Shown: positions 35,572 through 44,642, numbered from the stretch's first letter. The stretch: DNA of 64,000 nucleotides from JAJEEA01 sp965243615 (GCA_965243615.1 CBDEVO010000003.1:4526001-4590000), one strand, 5' to 3'. Numbers and translations: made by a program. The notes: generated by a model from the letters alone, not told the origin.

Positions 35572-36552
35572 GTGACCGCCCATCATCTCGTCGCGCTTCC
35601 GAAGGGCCACCGCATCGGCGAGTACGAGATCGTCCGCGTGCTCGGCGCGGGCGGCTTCGGCATCACGTACCTGGCCTTCGACCACCAGTTGGATGGACCG
35701 GTCGCGCTCAAGGAGTACTTCCCCGCCGAGGCGGCGAGGCGCGGGCCCGGCTGGGGCGTCGCCCCGTCGACTACCGCGAGCCGGGCGCTCTTCACCTGGG
35801 GCCTCGACCGCTTCATCGACGAGGCGCGCTCCCTCCATCGCCTTCGACACGCGAACGTCGTGCGGGCGCATCGCTACGTCCAGGCCCACGGCACCGCCTA
35901 CATCGTCATGGAGCACGTCGAGGGCGAGTCCCTGCAGCAGGTCCTCCGCGAGCGCGGCCGTCTGACGCCGGACGCCTGGCGGCGATGGCTCGACCCGCTC
36001 CTCGACGGGCTGGCCCACGTGCACGGCCACGGCTACCTGCACCGCGACCTCAAGCCCGCGAACATCATGATTCGGTCGGCGGAGGGAACCCCGGTGCTGA
36101 TCGACTTCGGCGCCGCGCGCATGGCCGCCCGGGACCGGACGCACACCCAGGTGCTGACGCCGGGGTACGCCCCGCTGGAGCAATACTCGCGGGAGGGAAC
36201 GCAGGGACCGCCGACCGACATCTACGCCCTGGCCGCGGTCTCGTATCGCGTGCTGACCGGCGGGCGGCTGTCCAGCGCCCCGGACCGGGCGCTCGACGAC
36301 GATTACGAGCCCCTGGCGAACCGCATCGCCGGCGCGGACCGCCGGTGGCTGGCTGCAATCGACCACGGACTGGCGTTGCAGCCGGAGGACCGACCACAGA
36401 CGGTCCCGGCGTGGACCGCAGCGATGCGCGGCGCTCGTGCTGCACCTGTAGCGAACGTCGATGCCGAAGCCCGACCAAGCAGGAGTGCCGGGCGGGCCGC
36501 CGTACCTCGACAGGCGATGCGGCCCCACGCCGCCGCGCTTCTCGATTGCTGA
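35572..36552 (+). CDS. Ser/Thr protein kinase 2
   Basis: Hanks-type kinase of 326 aa, a close paralogue of kinase 1 over the catalytic domain: GAGGFGITYLAFDH, Lys in VALKEYF, HRDLKPANIMI, DFGAARMAARDRTHTQVL, GYAPLEQYS. All catalytic residues are kept. It lacks the long C-terminal region of kinase 1 and ends in a short Arg/Ala-rich tail. The stop overlaps the next start (TGATG), so the following membrane protein is coupled and may once have been part of the same polypeptide. GTG start. Confidence 0.9.
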   Translation: MTAHHLVALPKGHRIGEYEIVRVLGAGGFGITYLAFDHQLDGPVALKEYFPAEAARRGPGWGVAPSTTASRALFTWGLDRFIDEARSLHRLRHANVVRAHRYVQAHGTAYIVMEHVEGESLQQVLRERGRLTPDAWRRWLDPLLDGLAHVHGHGYLHRDLKPANIMIRSAEGTPVLIDFGAARMAARDRTHTQVLTPGYAPLEQYSREGTQGPPTDIYALAAVSYRVLTGGRLSSAPDRALDDDYEPLANRIAGADRRWLAAIDHGLALQPEDRPQTVPAWTAAMRGARAAPVANVDAEARPSRSAGRAAVPRQAMRPHAAALLDC

Positions 36553-37073
36553 TGTACTTCTTGTGGACCGCAGCCGTTTTCTTCTGGTCCAGTGGGATCT
36601 TGCGCGAGTTGCCGGAGCTCCTGCCCGGGGAGGAAAACTACTTTGCCTTGGGTACACATCAGGATGACGTCCTGGGCATTCAGGGTACGCCGGCCAGCAT
36701 CGACCAGTATCCTTCATCGGGACACGACACATGGCGCTACGGTTCCAGCACAGTGACCATCTCGTCCCGGACCAGTCGAGTGACCGGGTGGTCGAATCGC
36801 GACGGCAATCTCAAGGTACGACTGGTACGGGGTCCCAATGGGACCAACGCAACGTCGTACACCCGCCGTTCCCATCAGGATGACGTCCTGCGCCTTCAGG
36901 GTACGCCCACCGGTATTTCCACCGGCGGTATTGGTCCGATTGAGCAGTTGCTCGAGCCAGACGAGACGTGGCACTACGGCCGTAGCACCGTGACCATCTC
37001 GAAAAGCACACGCCGAGTGACCGGATGGCAGAATGTCGAGGACAATCTCAGGGTGGTACCGCCGACCATTTGA
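36552..37073 (+). CDS. Membrane-anchored protein with two 60-aa repeats
   Basis: Protein of 173 aa. After an N-terminal helix (YFLWTAAVFFWSSGIL) two repeats follow: HQDDVLGIQGTPASI ... TWRYGSSTVTIS ... RVTGWSN, and HQDDVLRLQGTPTGI ... TWHYGRSTVTIS ... RVTGWQN. The pattern of a helix, GTP turn, W-x-YG strand and RVTGW recalls BamE/SmpA-like domains but is not a certain match. Base composition is lower in GC than the neighbours. ATG 36552 overlaps the kinase 2 stop. Probably an extracytoplasmic sensor or partner of kinase 2. Confidence 0.7.
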   Translation: MYFLWTAAVFFWSSGILRELPELLPGEENYFALGTHQDDVLGIQGTPASIDQYPSSGHDTWRYGSSTVTISSRTSRVTGWSNRDGNLKVRLVRGPNGTNATSYTRRSHQDDVLRLQGTPTGISTGGIGPIEQLLEPDETWHYGRSTVTISKSTRRVTGWQNVEDNLRVVPPTI

Positions 37074-37161
37074 GAATGACCACGGCACCATGCTCAAATC
37101 CCGGCTACCGGTTCCGCTGAATCGCGAACCGTCTTGCGCCATCGCTTGACCGGAGGACGCT

Positions 37162-38229
37162 GTGAAGCCGACCCGGCGGGAGGCCAGCATCTTCAGCGTG
37201 TCGGCGATCGACCTGTTCGCGTCGGCGCTCGGGGCCTTCATCGTGGTCGCGTTGGTGCTGCTGCCCTATTTCCCCAACACGGGCGACGCCCCGGCGGCGG
37301 GCGCGGAGCCGCCGGTCGACCCGCGGTCGTCGCCCGGCATCTCGCCCGCCGAAGTCGCGGCGTTGCGCGCCCAGGCGGCGCGGGCCGAGGCCGCCCTGGC
37401 CGAGGCGGAGCGGCGCGGGCGGGAGCTGTCGGAGGCGCTCGCGGCGGCCCGAGCGGGATCCGCGGCACCCGCCCCGACGCTGGCGAACCCCATCTCGCCC
37501 GCTGACGTGGCGGCACTCCAGGACCGGATAGCGCGTTCGGAGGCGGAGCTGCAGGCGGCGCGCGCCCGCGAGCGCGAGCTCGCGCGGGCGCTCGACGCCG
37601 CGATGTCGTCGGTCCGGACGCTGCCGCCGATCGATCTCGTCATCGCCCTCGACACGACCGCCAGCATGACCGGTGAGGTGGCGAGCCTGCGCGAGGAAAT
37701 CGCGGGCCTCTCCGCGCTGCTCGCCGACCTGACCGACGACGCGGCGGTCGGCATCATCGACTTCAAGGACGGCTGCGGGGGCCCGCCGGCCCTGCGCATC
37801 GTCCCGCTCCAGCGCATCGACCGGGAGTCCGTGCGCCGACTGGCCGCCTTCACCCGTTCGATGCGCCCCGGCTCGCCGCCCTGCAACACGACGTCCGACG
37901 AGGACTTCGCCGAGGCGCTGCGCGCCTCCGTCGCCGCCGACTGGCGCCCGAACAGCGAGCTCCGGTCGATCGTCCTGATCTCCGACAACCCGGCCCACGC
38001 CCATCTCCGGGAGCAGGCCGTGGCCGACGCACGGCGCTTCTCGGGCGGTCCCGGCGCCCGGCACACCGTCTCGGCCGTGCTCGTCGACACGAGCGCCTTC
38101 GCCCCGACCTACCCCGATACCGCGGAGTTCATGCAGCGCGTCGCCCGGGCGGGCGGCGGGCAGTTCGTCCGCGCCGACGAGAACGCCTCGCTGTCAGTGA
38201 CGATTCTGCGCGCCATCTTCGACGACTGA
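37162..38229 (+). CDS. vWA protein with TolR-like N-terminal helix
   Basis: Protein of 355 aa. IFSVSAIDLFASALGAFIVV and the following hydrophobic residues form one membrane helix in the style of TolR/ExbD-like proteins. Next come a proline-rich linker, two short coiled coils (about 62-97 and 113-150) and a von Willebrand A domain with MIDAS sequence DTTAS (Asp164, Ser168), GIIDFKD and VLISDNPAHAH. The domain binds a partner through a metal. With the MotA/TolQ-like protein at 31313 it could form a motor-like complex, with the FHA, kinase and phosphatase genes controlling it. GTG start. Confidence 0.85.
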   Translation: MKPTRREASIFSVSAIDLFASALGAFIVVALVLLPYFPNTGDAPAAGAEPPVDPRSSPGISPAEVAALRAQAARAEAALAEAERRGRELSEALAAARAGSAAPAPTLANPISPADVAALQDRIARSEAELQAARARERELARALDAAMSSVRTLPPIDLVIALDTTASMTGEVASLREEIAGLSALLADLTDDAAVGIIDFKDGCGGPPALRIVPLQRIDRESVRRLAAFTRSMRPGSPPCNTTSDEDFAEALRASVAADWRPNSELRSIVLISDNPAHAHLREQAVADARRFSGGPGARHTVSAVLVDTSAFAPTYPDTAEFMQRVARAGGGQFVRADENASLSVTILRAIFDD

Positions 38230-38259
38230 CGCCGGCGCGACGGGCTCGGGGGGATGTCC

Positions 38260-38941
38260 TCAGCGATACTCGCCGCTCCACAGCGCCTCGAGGAACTCCC
38301 CGTACGGCAGCACGTCCACCCCGCCGACGCGCCGCCGGCGCGGTTCCAGGCAGACGCAGAGATAGCGGCGAAGCTTCTCCTCTTCGGCCGGGACCCGTAG
38401 CGCCTTCAGGTCGCCGGGCGAGACGTTCGCCTTGCCCTTGACCTCGATCGCGGTGTGGTCGCCGAGGATGAAGTCGACCTCGAAGCCCGACGTGGAACGC
38501 CAGGGGCGCAGCTCCTCGCCCGAGCGGTAGTCGATCCAGCTCCTGAGCTCGTGCAGCAGCCACGTCTCGAACGCCTGGCCGAACTCCGGCGTGCCGGGCC
38601 GCGGCCGGCGTCCCTGCAGCGCCGACGCCACGCCGATGTCGAAGAAGTAGTACTTGGACTTGGAGGACGCGAGCGGCTTGCGCTTGACCGACTGGCGGCA
38701 GGCGGGCACTTCGAGGAGCACCAGCGTGTCGCGCAGGATGCCGAGATACGCGTAGACGGTCGTCCGCGGCGTCTGGGCGTCGTTGGCGACGTTGGTGAAG
38801 TTGACGATGGTGGCGTTCGCGAGCGCCGCGACGCGCAGGAACCGCCCGCGACTCGATGCGGCGGTGGACCTCGTTGAGCAACAGCGGCAGGCGCTGGATC
38901 TCGTCGATGGGGCCGTAAGGGTGGGAGCCGGTCGACCGCAT
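38260..38941 (-). pseudogene. Relic of a DUF4143-type AAA ATPase
   Basis: The C-terminal part is readable: LANATIVNFTNVANDAQTPR, VYAYLGILRDTLVLLEVPAC, YYFFDIGVASAL and FEVDFILGDHTAIEVKGKA, the DUF4143 nuclease-like end. Further upstream, in another frame, IDEIQRLPLLLNEVH is the Walker B region. The P-loop and N-terminus are absent and a frameshift lies near 38850. So it is an N-terminally truncated, frameshifted remnant. An intact relative is at 59657. Confidence 0.75.
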
Positions 38942-38959
38942 CAGCCCGGCGAGCGTCGC

Positions 38960-40105
38960 TTACCGGTCGGCTCGCCGCCCAACCAAATCCGACGGGAGTC
39001 CGTGCCGTTCTACGGTGCGGACTCCCGGCACCGATCCGGGGGCGTCCCGGCGGTACACAGCCTCCAGCCGGCGAACGAGAACATCGGGCTCGAAGCCGCC
39101 AGGGGCATCGACGCCGAGCTCCGGTCCGGCGAGAAGGGCCCGCGCGAGCCCGTCCACGTCACCCCAGGGGACGAGCAGCTCGCCGCCGGGGTGCCACTCG
39201 CGCACCCCGCCGCTGTCCCAGGCGGCGACCGGCGTGCCGAGGGTCAGTGCCTCCAGACCGACGATGCCGAACGGCTCCTGCCAGCGCGAGGGCATGACGA
39301 GCACGGCAGCCCGGCGGTAGGCGGCGGACAGGCGCCGGCGGTCGAGCCAGCCCAGCACCTCGACGCCCTCGGCCTCGATCTCGCGGCGCAGCGGGCCGGT
39401 GCCCGCCACGACGAAGGGCAGATCGGACCCCGAGCGCCGCCAGGCCGCGATCGCCTCGCGGATGCCCTTGGCCTCGACCACGCGCCCCGCGAAGAGGACG
39501 CAGGGTGGACCGTCGGCCCGCAAGTCGAGGTCGAGCCCATGAACAACGGGGGGAACGACGGTGATCCGCTCTGCCGGCACCCCAACCTGGGTCAGCTCGC
39601 GCTTCATGTAGGACGACAGGACGGTCACCCGCAGCCGCCTCAGCGATTCGAGCCGCTGCGCGGTGAGCTCGAGAGTGCTCTCGAAGTAGCCGGGGTCGTC
39701 GAAGCAGCCGGCGCACACGTCGCGGCCCATCGCGTCGCCGCAGACCCGGCCGTCCGCGGTCCACTTGCCGCGACCCGGACAGAAGAAGCGGTGGTCCTGG
39801 ACCGTCATCACCGCATCCACGCCGACCGCCCAGGCCAGCACCTCGGGGTTGACCACGTTGTGGACGTGCACCAGGTCGGGGCGGAACCCGGCCAGCAGGG
39901 GGTCGAGATCGACGTCGGCACGCGTCCTGGCGTCGAGACGCGGGACTACCGTCACCGGGCAGGGCGGGCGCACGGCGCCGTCGTCGCGGCCCACGGCGAC
40001 GTGCATCAGGTGACGGCCGTCCGACAGGGCGTCGAGAAGGCCGAGCAGAGCGAGGTCGGCGCCTCCGCGGTCACTCAGTCGATCCGCGACGTGGAGAATC
40101 CGCAT
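38960..40105 (-). CDS. Glycosyltransferase, GT4-like
   Basis: GT-B fold glycosyltransferase of 381 aa. MRILHVADRLSDRGGADLAL is the acceptor-side start; DLVHVHNVV, a Cys-rich insert FFCPGRGKWT ... CGDAMGRDVCAGCF, VLFAGRVVEAKGIREAIAAW, VLVMPSRWQEPFGIVGLEAL (the E-x7-E nucleotide-sugar site) and TPVAAWDSGGV follow. It probably acts in surface polysaccharide synthesis; no other such genes are near. The last 25 codons are formed by the hairpin repeat at 38994-39026, so the C-terminus has been rewritten by that element. Confidence 0.85.
   Translation of the reverse strand: MRILHVADRLSDRGGADLALLGLLDALSDGRHLMHVAVGRDDGAVRPPCPVTVVPRLDARTRADVDLDPLLAGFRPDLVHVHNVVNPEVLAWAVGVDAVMTVQDHRFFCPGRGKWTADGRVCGDAMGRDVCAGCFDDPGYFESTLELTAQRLESLRRLRVTVLSSYMKRELTQVGVPAERITVVPPVVHGLDLDLRADGPPCVLFAGRVVEAKGIREAIAAWRRSGSDLPFVVAGTGPLRREIEAEGVEVLGWLDRRRLSAAYRRAAVLVMPSRWQEPFGIVGLEALTLGTPVAAWDSGGVREWHPGGELLVPWGDVDGLARALLAGPELGVDAPGGFEPDVLVRRLEAVYRRDAPGSVPGVRTVERHGLPSDLVGRRADR
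38994..39026 (-). repeat. GGGAGTCCG-type hairpin at the glycosyltransferase 3' end
   Basis: Arms 38994-39007 and 39013-39026 pair over 14 bp with two G-U pairs and a 5-nt loop. Same arm consensus as the hairpins at 844-884 and 9906-9947. Confidence 0.55.
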
Positions 40106-40226
40106 CGCCGCTGCCGCTCGACGAGGTCCGAGTCGGACCGGCCCTTCCTTCTTCAACCACGGAACCGGCGTCGAGCCGGCGAGACAGGCGCGGATCGATC
40201 CCGTTGCAGAGGCCGAGGAGCGGCGT

Positions 40227-40538
40227 TCAACCTGCCGCGGCCTCCCCCGACCGGATCACCGTGATCTCGCGGTGCGCCAGATGACCGCGCACGCGGTCGA
40301 CGTTCGCCCGCCACCAGTCCGAGCCGTAGAACGCCGCCTCCTTCCGCTCGAGATCCTCGTCGGTCTCCCCGTAGCTCCGCACCCAGATGAACTGCGTCCG
40401 GGCGTCGTTCACCCAGGCGCCCTCCACCTTGATGTCGTGCTCGCGGAGCAGCGGCGCGATGTGGCCGTGGAACAGATCGAGCCAGCTCTCCATCTGCCCC
40501 TTGTTGATGGTGTAGACGCGAAGGTGGGCTATGGTCAT
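40227..40538 (-). CDS. NIPSNAP family protein
   Basis: Small dimeric alpha/beta-barrel protein of 103 aa. The NIPSNAP pattern is seen in AHLRVYTINKGQMESWLDLF, HDIKVEGAWVNDARTQFIWV, RSYGETDEDLERKEAAFYGS and WWRANVDRVRGHL. Bacterial members have no settled function; some are linked to degradation pathways. The ATG overlaps the amidase stop (ATGA), so it is coupled to it. Confidence 0.88.
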   Translation of the reverse strand: MTIAHLRVYTINKGQMESWLDLFHGHIAPLLREHDIKVEGAWVNDARTQFIWVRSYGETDEDLERKEAAFYGSDWWRANVDRVRGHLAHREITVIRSGEAAAG

Positions 40539-42196
40539 CTCATGTCCGGCGGGGGAACCCGGCGCAACGTCGCCTGCTCGAAGGCGTAGGCCAGCTCGAT
40601 CAGTCGCGGCTCGCTGCAGGCCATCCCCGCGAAGCTCACCCCGAACGGCCGGGGCTCCGGCTCGAAGCCCTCCGGCATCGGCGGGTCCGATTCGGTCGTC
40701 ACGAACGCGAACGGCACGATCACGGTCGGGTAGCCCGGCCGGGCCGAGATTCCCGCCCCGCTCGACCCGGGAAAGAGCAGGGCGTCCAGCTCGAGACCGG
40801 TCATCACCTCGTCGATGCCATGCTCGCCGTTCAGGCGCAGGTCCCGCGCACGGTCCGCCTCGTACTCGGCGCGGTCGGCCTCCAGGTCCATCTCGTCCGC
40901 GCCGTCGAGACGGGCCTGCCCGTACTTGAGCGCGCCCGCCTGCTCGTGGGCCAGGTTCCACTCGCGGAGCGCCGTGAGCGTGCGGACGGGGGCGGTGTCG
41001 CCCAGCGTCGCGAGCCAGGCGTTGAAATCGCGCTTCATGCCGTACGCGAGCACGCTGCTCCCCGGGTTCGCGAGCAGGTTGCGGGTAGGGTCGGGGTCGA
41101 CGACGCTCGGGATGTCCGCCGGATCGACGATGGTGGCGCCCTCCTGCTCGAGGACCGCGATCGCCTCGGCCATCGCGGCCCTGCCCGCCTCGGACAGCCG
41201 GCTCTGCGGCTCGTCGGCGCCGGGGGCCGTGACCGGGTCGTAGTAGAGCGCCCGCGGAATGCCGATGCGCGCCCCCTGCAGGCCGTCGCGGCGGAGGAAG
41301 ACCGTGTAGTCCCGATCGGACGGCGGCTCGCAACGCGACGTCGCCGGGTCGTTCGGGTCCGGCCCGGCGCTCTCGAGAGCCCCGAACAGGATGACGGCAT
41401 CGGCGACGGTGCGCGCCATCGGGCCCGCCGTGTCCTGGTCGGCCGTGATCGGAATGACGCCCCAGCGGCTCACCCGCCCCACCGTCGGCTTGATGCCCGC
41501 CAGCATGTTGGCGTTCGACGGGGACAGGATCGATCCCGACGTCTCGGTCCCGACGTTCGCCGCCCAGAAGCTGCTGGCGGTGCCGATGCCGGAGCTGGAG
41601 CCGCCGGTGCCCATGACGGGGCGGCCGTCGTTCCTGCCCTCCCGCGGGTCGCGGCGGGGGTCGTACGGGTTCAGGCCGAATCCCCCCACCGCGCTGTAAT
41701 TGCCGGGCATGCCGCTGGCGGTGTAGTTCGCGAGCTCGGTCATGACGGTCTTGGCGAGGATGACCGCTCCGGCCTCGCGCAGGTTCGTGGTGAGCGTCGC
41801 CTCGTACGGCGGCACGTAGCCTTCGAAGGCCAGCGCGCCCCCGGTGGTCGGCAGGTCGGTCGTGTGGATGTTGTCCTTGAGCGCGACCGGAATGCCGTGG
41901 AGCGGCCCGCGGACCCGCCCCTCGGCGCGCTCCGCGTCGAGCCGGTCCGCGTCCGCGAGGGCGTTGGCGTTGACCGCGATCGCGGCGTTCACGCGCTCCT
42001 CGTACAGGGCGATGCGCAGCAGGTGCGCCTCGACCAGCTCCCGTGACGTGGTCCGGCCTTCCTCCATCGCCCGTTGCATCTCTGGGATGGTCGCCTCGAC
42101 CACGTCGAATCGCTCGTCCCGATCCTCGACCGCGCACGAGGCGAGGAGCCCGGGCAGGAGGGCCGCGGAGAGCACGAAGGCAAGACGGGTTTTCAT
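40535..42196 (-). CDS. Amidase-signature lipoprotein
   Basis: Amidase-signature enzyme of 553 aa with a lipoprotein signal peptide: MKTRLAFVLSAALLPGLLAS then Cys, so it is membrane-anchored outside the cytoplasm. The Ser-cisSer-Lys triad is present: Lys in IPVALKDNI, cis-Ser in GTGGSSSGIG, nucleophile Ser in NVGTETSGSI. It hydrolyses an amide or related bond; substrate unknown. ATG 42196 is chosen because it starts the lipobox signal; an upstream ATG would add 14 residues. A perfect TATAAT lies about 115 nt upstream. Confidence 0.9.
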   Translation of the reverse strand: MKTRLAFVLSAALLPGLLASCAVEDRDERFDVVEATIPEMQRAMEEGRTTSRELVEAHLLRIALYEERVNAAIAVNANALADADRLDAERAEGRVRGPLHGIPVALKDNIHTTDLPTTGGALAFEGYVPPYEATLTTNLREAGAVILAKTVMTELANYTASGMPGNYSAVGGFGLNPYDPRRDPREGRNDGRPVMGTGGSSSGIGTASSFWAANVGTETSGSILSPSNANMLAGIKPTVGRVSRWGVIPITADQDTAGPMARTVADAVILFGALESAGPDPNDPATSRCEPPSDRDYTVFLRRDGLQGARIGIPRALYYDPVTAPGADEPQSRLSEAGRAAMAEAIAVLEQEGATIVDPADIPSVVDPDPTRNLLANPGSSVLAYGMKRDFNAWLATLGDTAPVRTLTALREWNLAHEQAGALKYGQARLDGADEMDLEADRAEYEADRARDLRLNGEHGIDEVMTGLELDALLFPGSSGAGISARPGYPTVIVPFAFVTTESDPPMPEGFEPEPRPFGVSFAGMACSEPRLIELAYAFEQATLRRVPPPDMR

Positions 42197-42310
42197 GCCA
42201 GGCCTCGCTTCCGCCCCCGGTAGTGCTCGAGGAGCCAAGTGGTCTCGCCCGTCTCGGCGGATGGCTCGGGCCGCCGAGACGCGGCGAGGTCGGCGACCGG
42301 GAACAGCCCG

Positions 42311-42316
42311 ATTATA
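42311..42316 (-). promoter_or_regulatory. -10 element of the amidase-NIPSNAP operon
   Basis: Perfect TATAAT on the minus strand, with TTCCCG 18 bp upstream. The 248-bp gap around it has no gene. Confidence 0.5.
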
Positions 42317-42444
42317 GGGGCCTTCCGCAGTTCACGGGAACCGGCGGCCGCTGGTAGCGGCGTCCGACCACACGAGCCACGACAACTGCTGCTGCGCATC
42401 GAGCCGTTCGCGGCTCTTCGCGGATGGAACTCGAGGATTGAACC

Positions 42445-43602
42445 TCACCAAGCGCGCCGGTACAGCTCGAGGGCGTCGCGGGCGCCGAAGGGCCGCGGAT
42501 TGAACGTGCCCGTCCACTGTGTGGCCGCAGCCTCGGCCAGCAACGGCAGATCGTCGGTCGCGACGCCGGCGGTCCGGAGATCGCGCGGGAATCCCCCCGA
42601 CCTGCCGGCGGCGGCGAGACGGCGGGCGAGTCGGTTGCCGGCCGGGCCGCCATCCGTTGCGGCCGGAAGCCCGTCGGCGAGGCCGCCGTAGAGGTCGCTC
42701 TTGCCCTCCGCGTTCCACCGCACGACATGCGGCAGCAGGATCGCCAGCGCGATGCCGTGAGTCAGGTCGTAGCGCGCCGTCAGGGGGTTGGCGCAGGCGT
42801 GCGCGGCCCCGAGCATCGAGTGCTCGATGGCCACCCCCGCGTAGAACGCCCCGAGCTGCATCGCCGCCCGCGCGTCGACGTCGCCCGGATCGGCCAGCAC
42901 GCGGTCGTAGTGCGGCTCGATCAGCCGGAACGCGGCGTGCGAGAACAGCACCGAGACCGGGGTGCGCCGGGTGGTGACAGCGGTCTCCACCGCGTGGGCG
43001 AGGGCGTCGAAACCGGCGGCGGCGGTGACCGCGGGCGGCTGCGACACGGTCAGATCGGGATCGAGAATCGCGGCCGCGAACGCCAGCTTCGGGTCGCCGC
43101 ACGCCATCTTCATGTGCGTCGCGGTATCGGCGATGACCGCGTAGCTCTGGGCCTCTGAACCGGTGCCGGCGGTGGTCGGCACCGCGATCATGGGGAGCAA
43201 AGGCTTCCGGGCGAGCCCGTAGCCCTTGTAGTCGGCGATCGCGCCCCCGTTTGTGAGGAGCAGGTTGATGCCCTTGGCGCAGTCGAGGGGGCTGCCCCCG
43301 CCCAGCCCGATGACCCCGTCGGGCCGGCGGGCGGCGGCGAACTCGACCCCCCGGTCCACCATCGCGCCGTCGGGGTTCGCCTCGCACGCGTCGAAGACCG
43401 CGGCCTCGACCCCGGCGTCGCGCAGTTGCCCGAGCGCGCGCTCGACGTGACCGGCGTCGCGCAACCCGCGGTCGGTGACGAGCAGCGGCCGGGAGAAGCC
43501 GAGCTCGCGGGCCAGGGGCCCGAGCCGGTCGATGGCGCCCGATCCGAACACGAGACGGGTCCGAAGCTGGAACTCGAAGGGGGTCGCTGAAGCGGTCACC
43601 AT
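42445..43602 (-). CDS. Iron-type alcohol dehydrogenase
   Basis: Group III (Fe-containing) NAD(P)-dependent alcohol dehydrogenase of 385 aa. The nucleotide loop GLGGGSPLDCAKGIN, PTTAGTGSEAQSYAVI, metal-site GFDALAHAVET and MLGAAHACANPLTARYDLTHG are all present; they supply the Asp and three His ligands. Oxidises or reduces a short alcohol or aldehyde. The start is ATG 43602 with a -10 element 6 nt upstream and no Shine-Dalgarno sequence. Confidence 0.92.
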   Translation of the reverse strand: MVTASATPFEFQLRTRLVFGSGAIDRLGPLARELGFSRPLLVTDRGLRDAGHVERALGQLRDAGVEAAVFDACEANPDGAMVDRGVEFAAARRPDGVIGLGGGSPLDCAKGINLLLTNGGAIADYKGYGLARKPLLPMIAVPTTAGTGSEAQSYAVIADTATHMKMACGDPKLAFAAAILDPDLTVSQPPAVTAAAGFDALAHAVETAVTTRRTPVSVLFSHAAFRLIEPHYDRVLADPGDVDARAAMQLGAFYAGVAIEHSMLGAAHACANPLTARYDLTHGIALAILLPHVVRWNAEGKSDLYGGLADGLPAATDGGPAGNRLARRLAAAGRSGGFPRDLRTAGVATDDLPLLAEAAATQWTGTFNPRPFGARDALELYRRAW

Positions 43603-43607
43603 CCCTA

Positions 43608-43613
43608 CAGTAT
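43608..43613 (-). promoter_or_regulatory. -10 element of the alcohol dehydrogenase gene (leaderless)
   Basis: CATACT on the minus strand ends 6 nt before the ATG. TAGCAT overlaps it 4 nt further upstream. The remaining gap to 43875 has no gene that I can support. Confidence 0.4.
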
Positions 43614-43875
43614 GCTACCGGGGGCTGCGGTCATCCCGGCCGGGGAACCCGACGGCCGGGGCCACCGCGCCGACGCGGAGCGCGCGAACGAACCCGCTCC
43701 GGGCCCCGCAGCGGCCGACCGTGGTTGCCCCCGGACGCAGAGGCGCCGGCGCGGTGTCATGCTGCCGTACGCCAGGCGCGAAGCGGCGGAAACGGGTTGC
43801 GGCGGAACCGACGCCGTCGAGCGGAGCCGCCCCCCGGCCGGCCCGCACCGGCCGACAAGGACCAAGGGCCCTCCC

Positions 43876-44472
43876 ATGGACAAAGCCGACACGCGCTCCC
43901 CGGTCGACGAGGCGAGAGAACTGATCGAAAAGGCCTGGACCCTCCGTTGGAGAACGATGCAGTCGCCGCCGGCCGCCGAGGCCGAGCTGCAGCAAGCCAT
44001 CGCCCGGTTCCACGGGTATCTCTCCGAGGCGGTGAGCCTCCTGCGGACGGCCGGCGCGCCGCGCGAGCTGGTGGGGGCGCTCGGAAAGCTGGGCCATGCC
44101 GAGGAGAACGCCGGGCGCAACGACGCCGCCCTGGCCTGCTACGAGGAAGCGGTGGCGGTGGCGCGCCGCGCGGACCACTCGCTGCCGCTCGCCCATGCGC
44201 TGCGTCAACTCGGCGACCTGCATCGGAAGGCGAAGCGGCTGACCGCGGCGGAAGACTGCTACGCGGAGGCCCTGACCCTCTACGGCGAGCAGGACGAGCC
44301 GCCGCCGCTCGACCACGCGAACGCCCTTCGACCGATGGCGATCCTCAAGGAGGCGCTGGGCAGGGTCGACGAGGCGAGGACCCTGTGGCGGCGCGCGCGC
44401 GAGCTCTACGGCGAGGCGTCGATCGAGGCCGGGGTGGACGAGTGCACGGACCATCTCGCCCGACTCGGCTGA
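43876..44472 (+). CDS. TPR-repeat protein
   Basis: Soluble protein of 198 aa with about three tetratricopeptide units: ELVGALGKLGHAEENAGRND then AALACYEEAVAVAR; LPLAHALRQLGDLHRKAKRL then TAAEDCYAEALTLY; ALRPMAILKEALGRVDEART. A protein-protein interaction scaffold with no catalytic domain. ATG 43876; the long upstream extension of the frame is not supported. No functional partner is indicated by the neighbours. Confidence 0.8.
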   Translation: MDKADTRSPVDEARELIEKAWTLRWRTMQSPPAAEAELQQAIARFHGYLSEAVSLLRTAGAPRELVGALGKLGHAEENAGRNDAALACYEEAVAVARRADHSLPLAHALRQLGDLHRKAKRLTAAEDCYAEALTLYGEQDEPPPLDHANALRPMAILKEALGRVDEARTLWRRARELYGEASIEAGVDECTDHLARLG

Positions 44473-44642
44473 ACCGTCCGACGATGGCCGCCTCGCGGCC
44501 GCGCACGCCGCGCGGGCGGTCGGCCTGACCGTCACGGCTCGTGCCGCGCCACAACCGAATGTGCGGGTATGGCAGACCGTGATTGATCGATGACCGCGCG
44601 CTGCAAACCCACAGCCATGTCCGAAGATCAGGACGCGACGCA

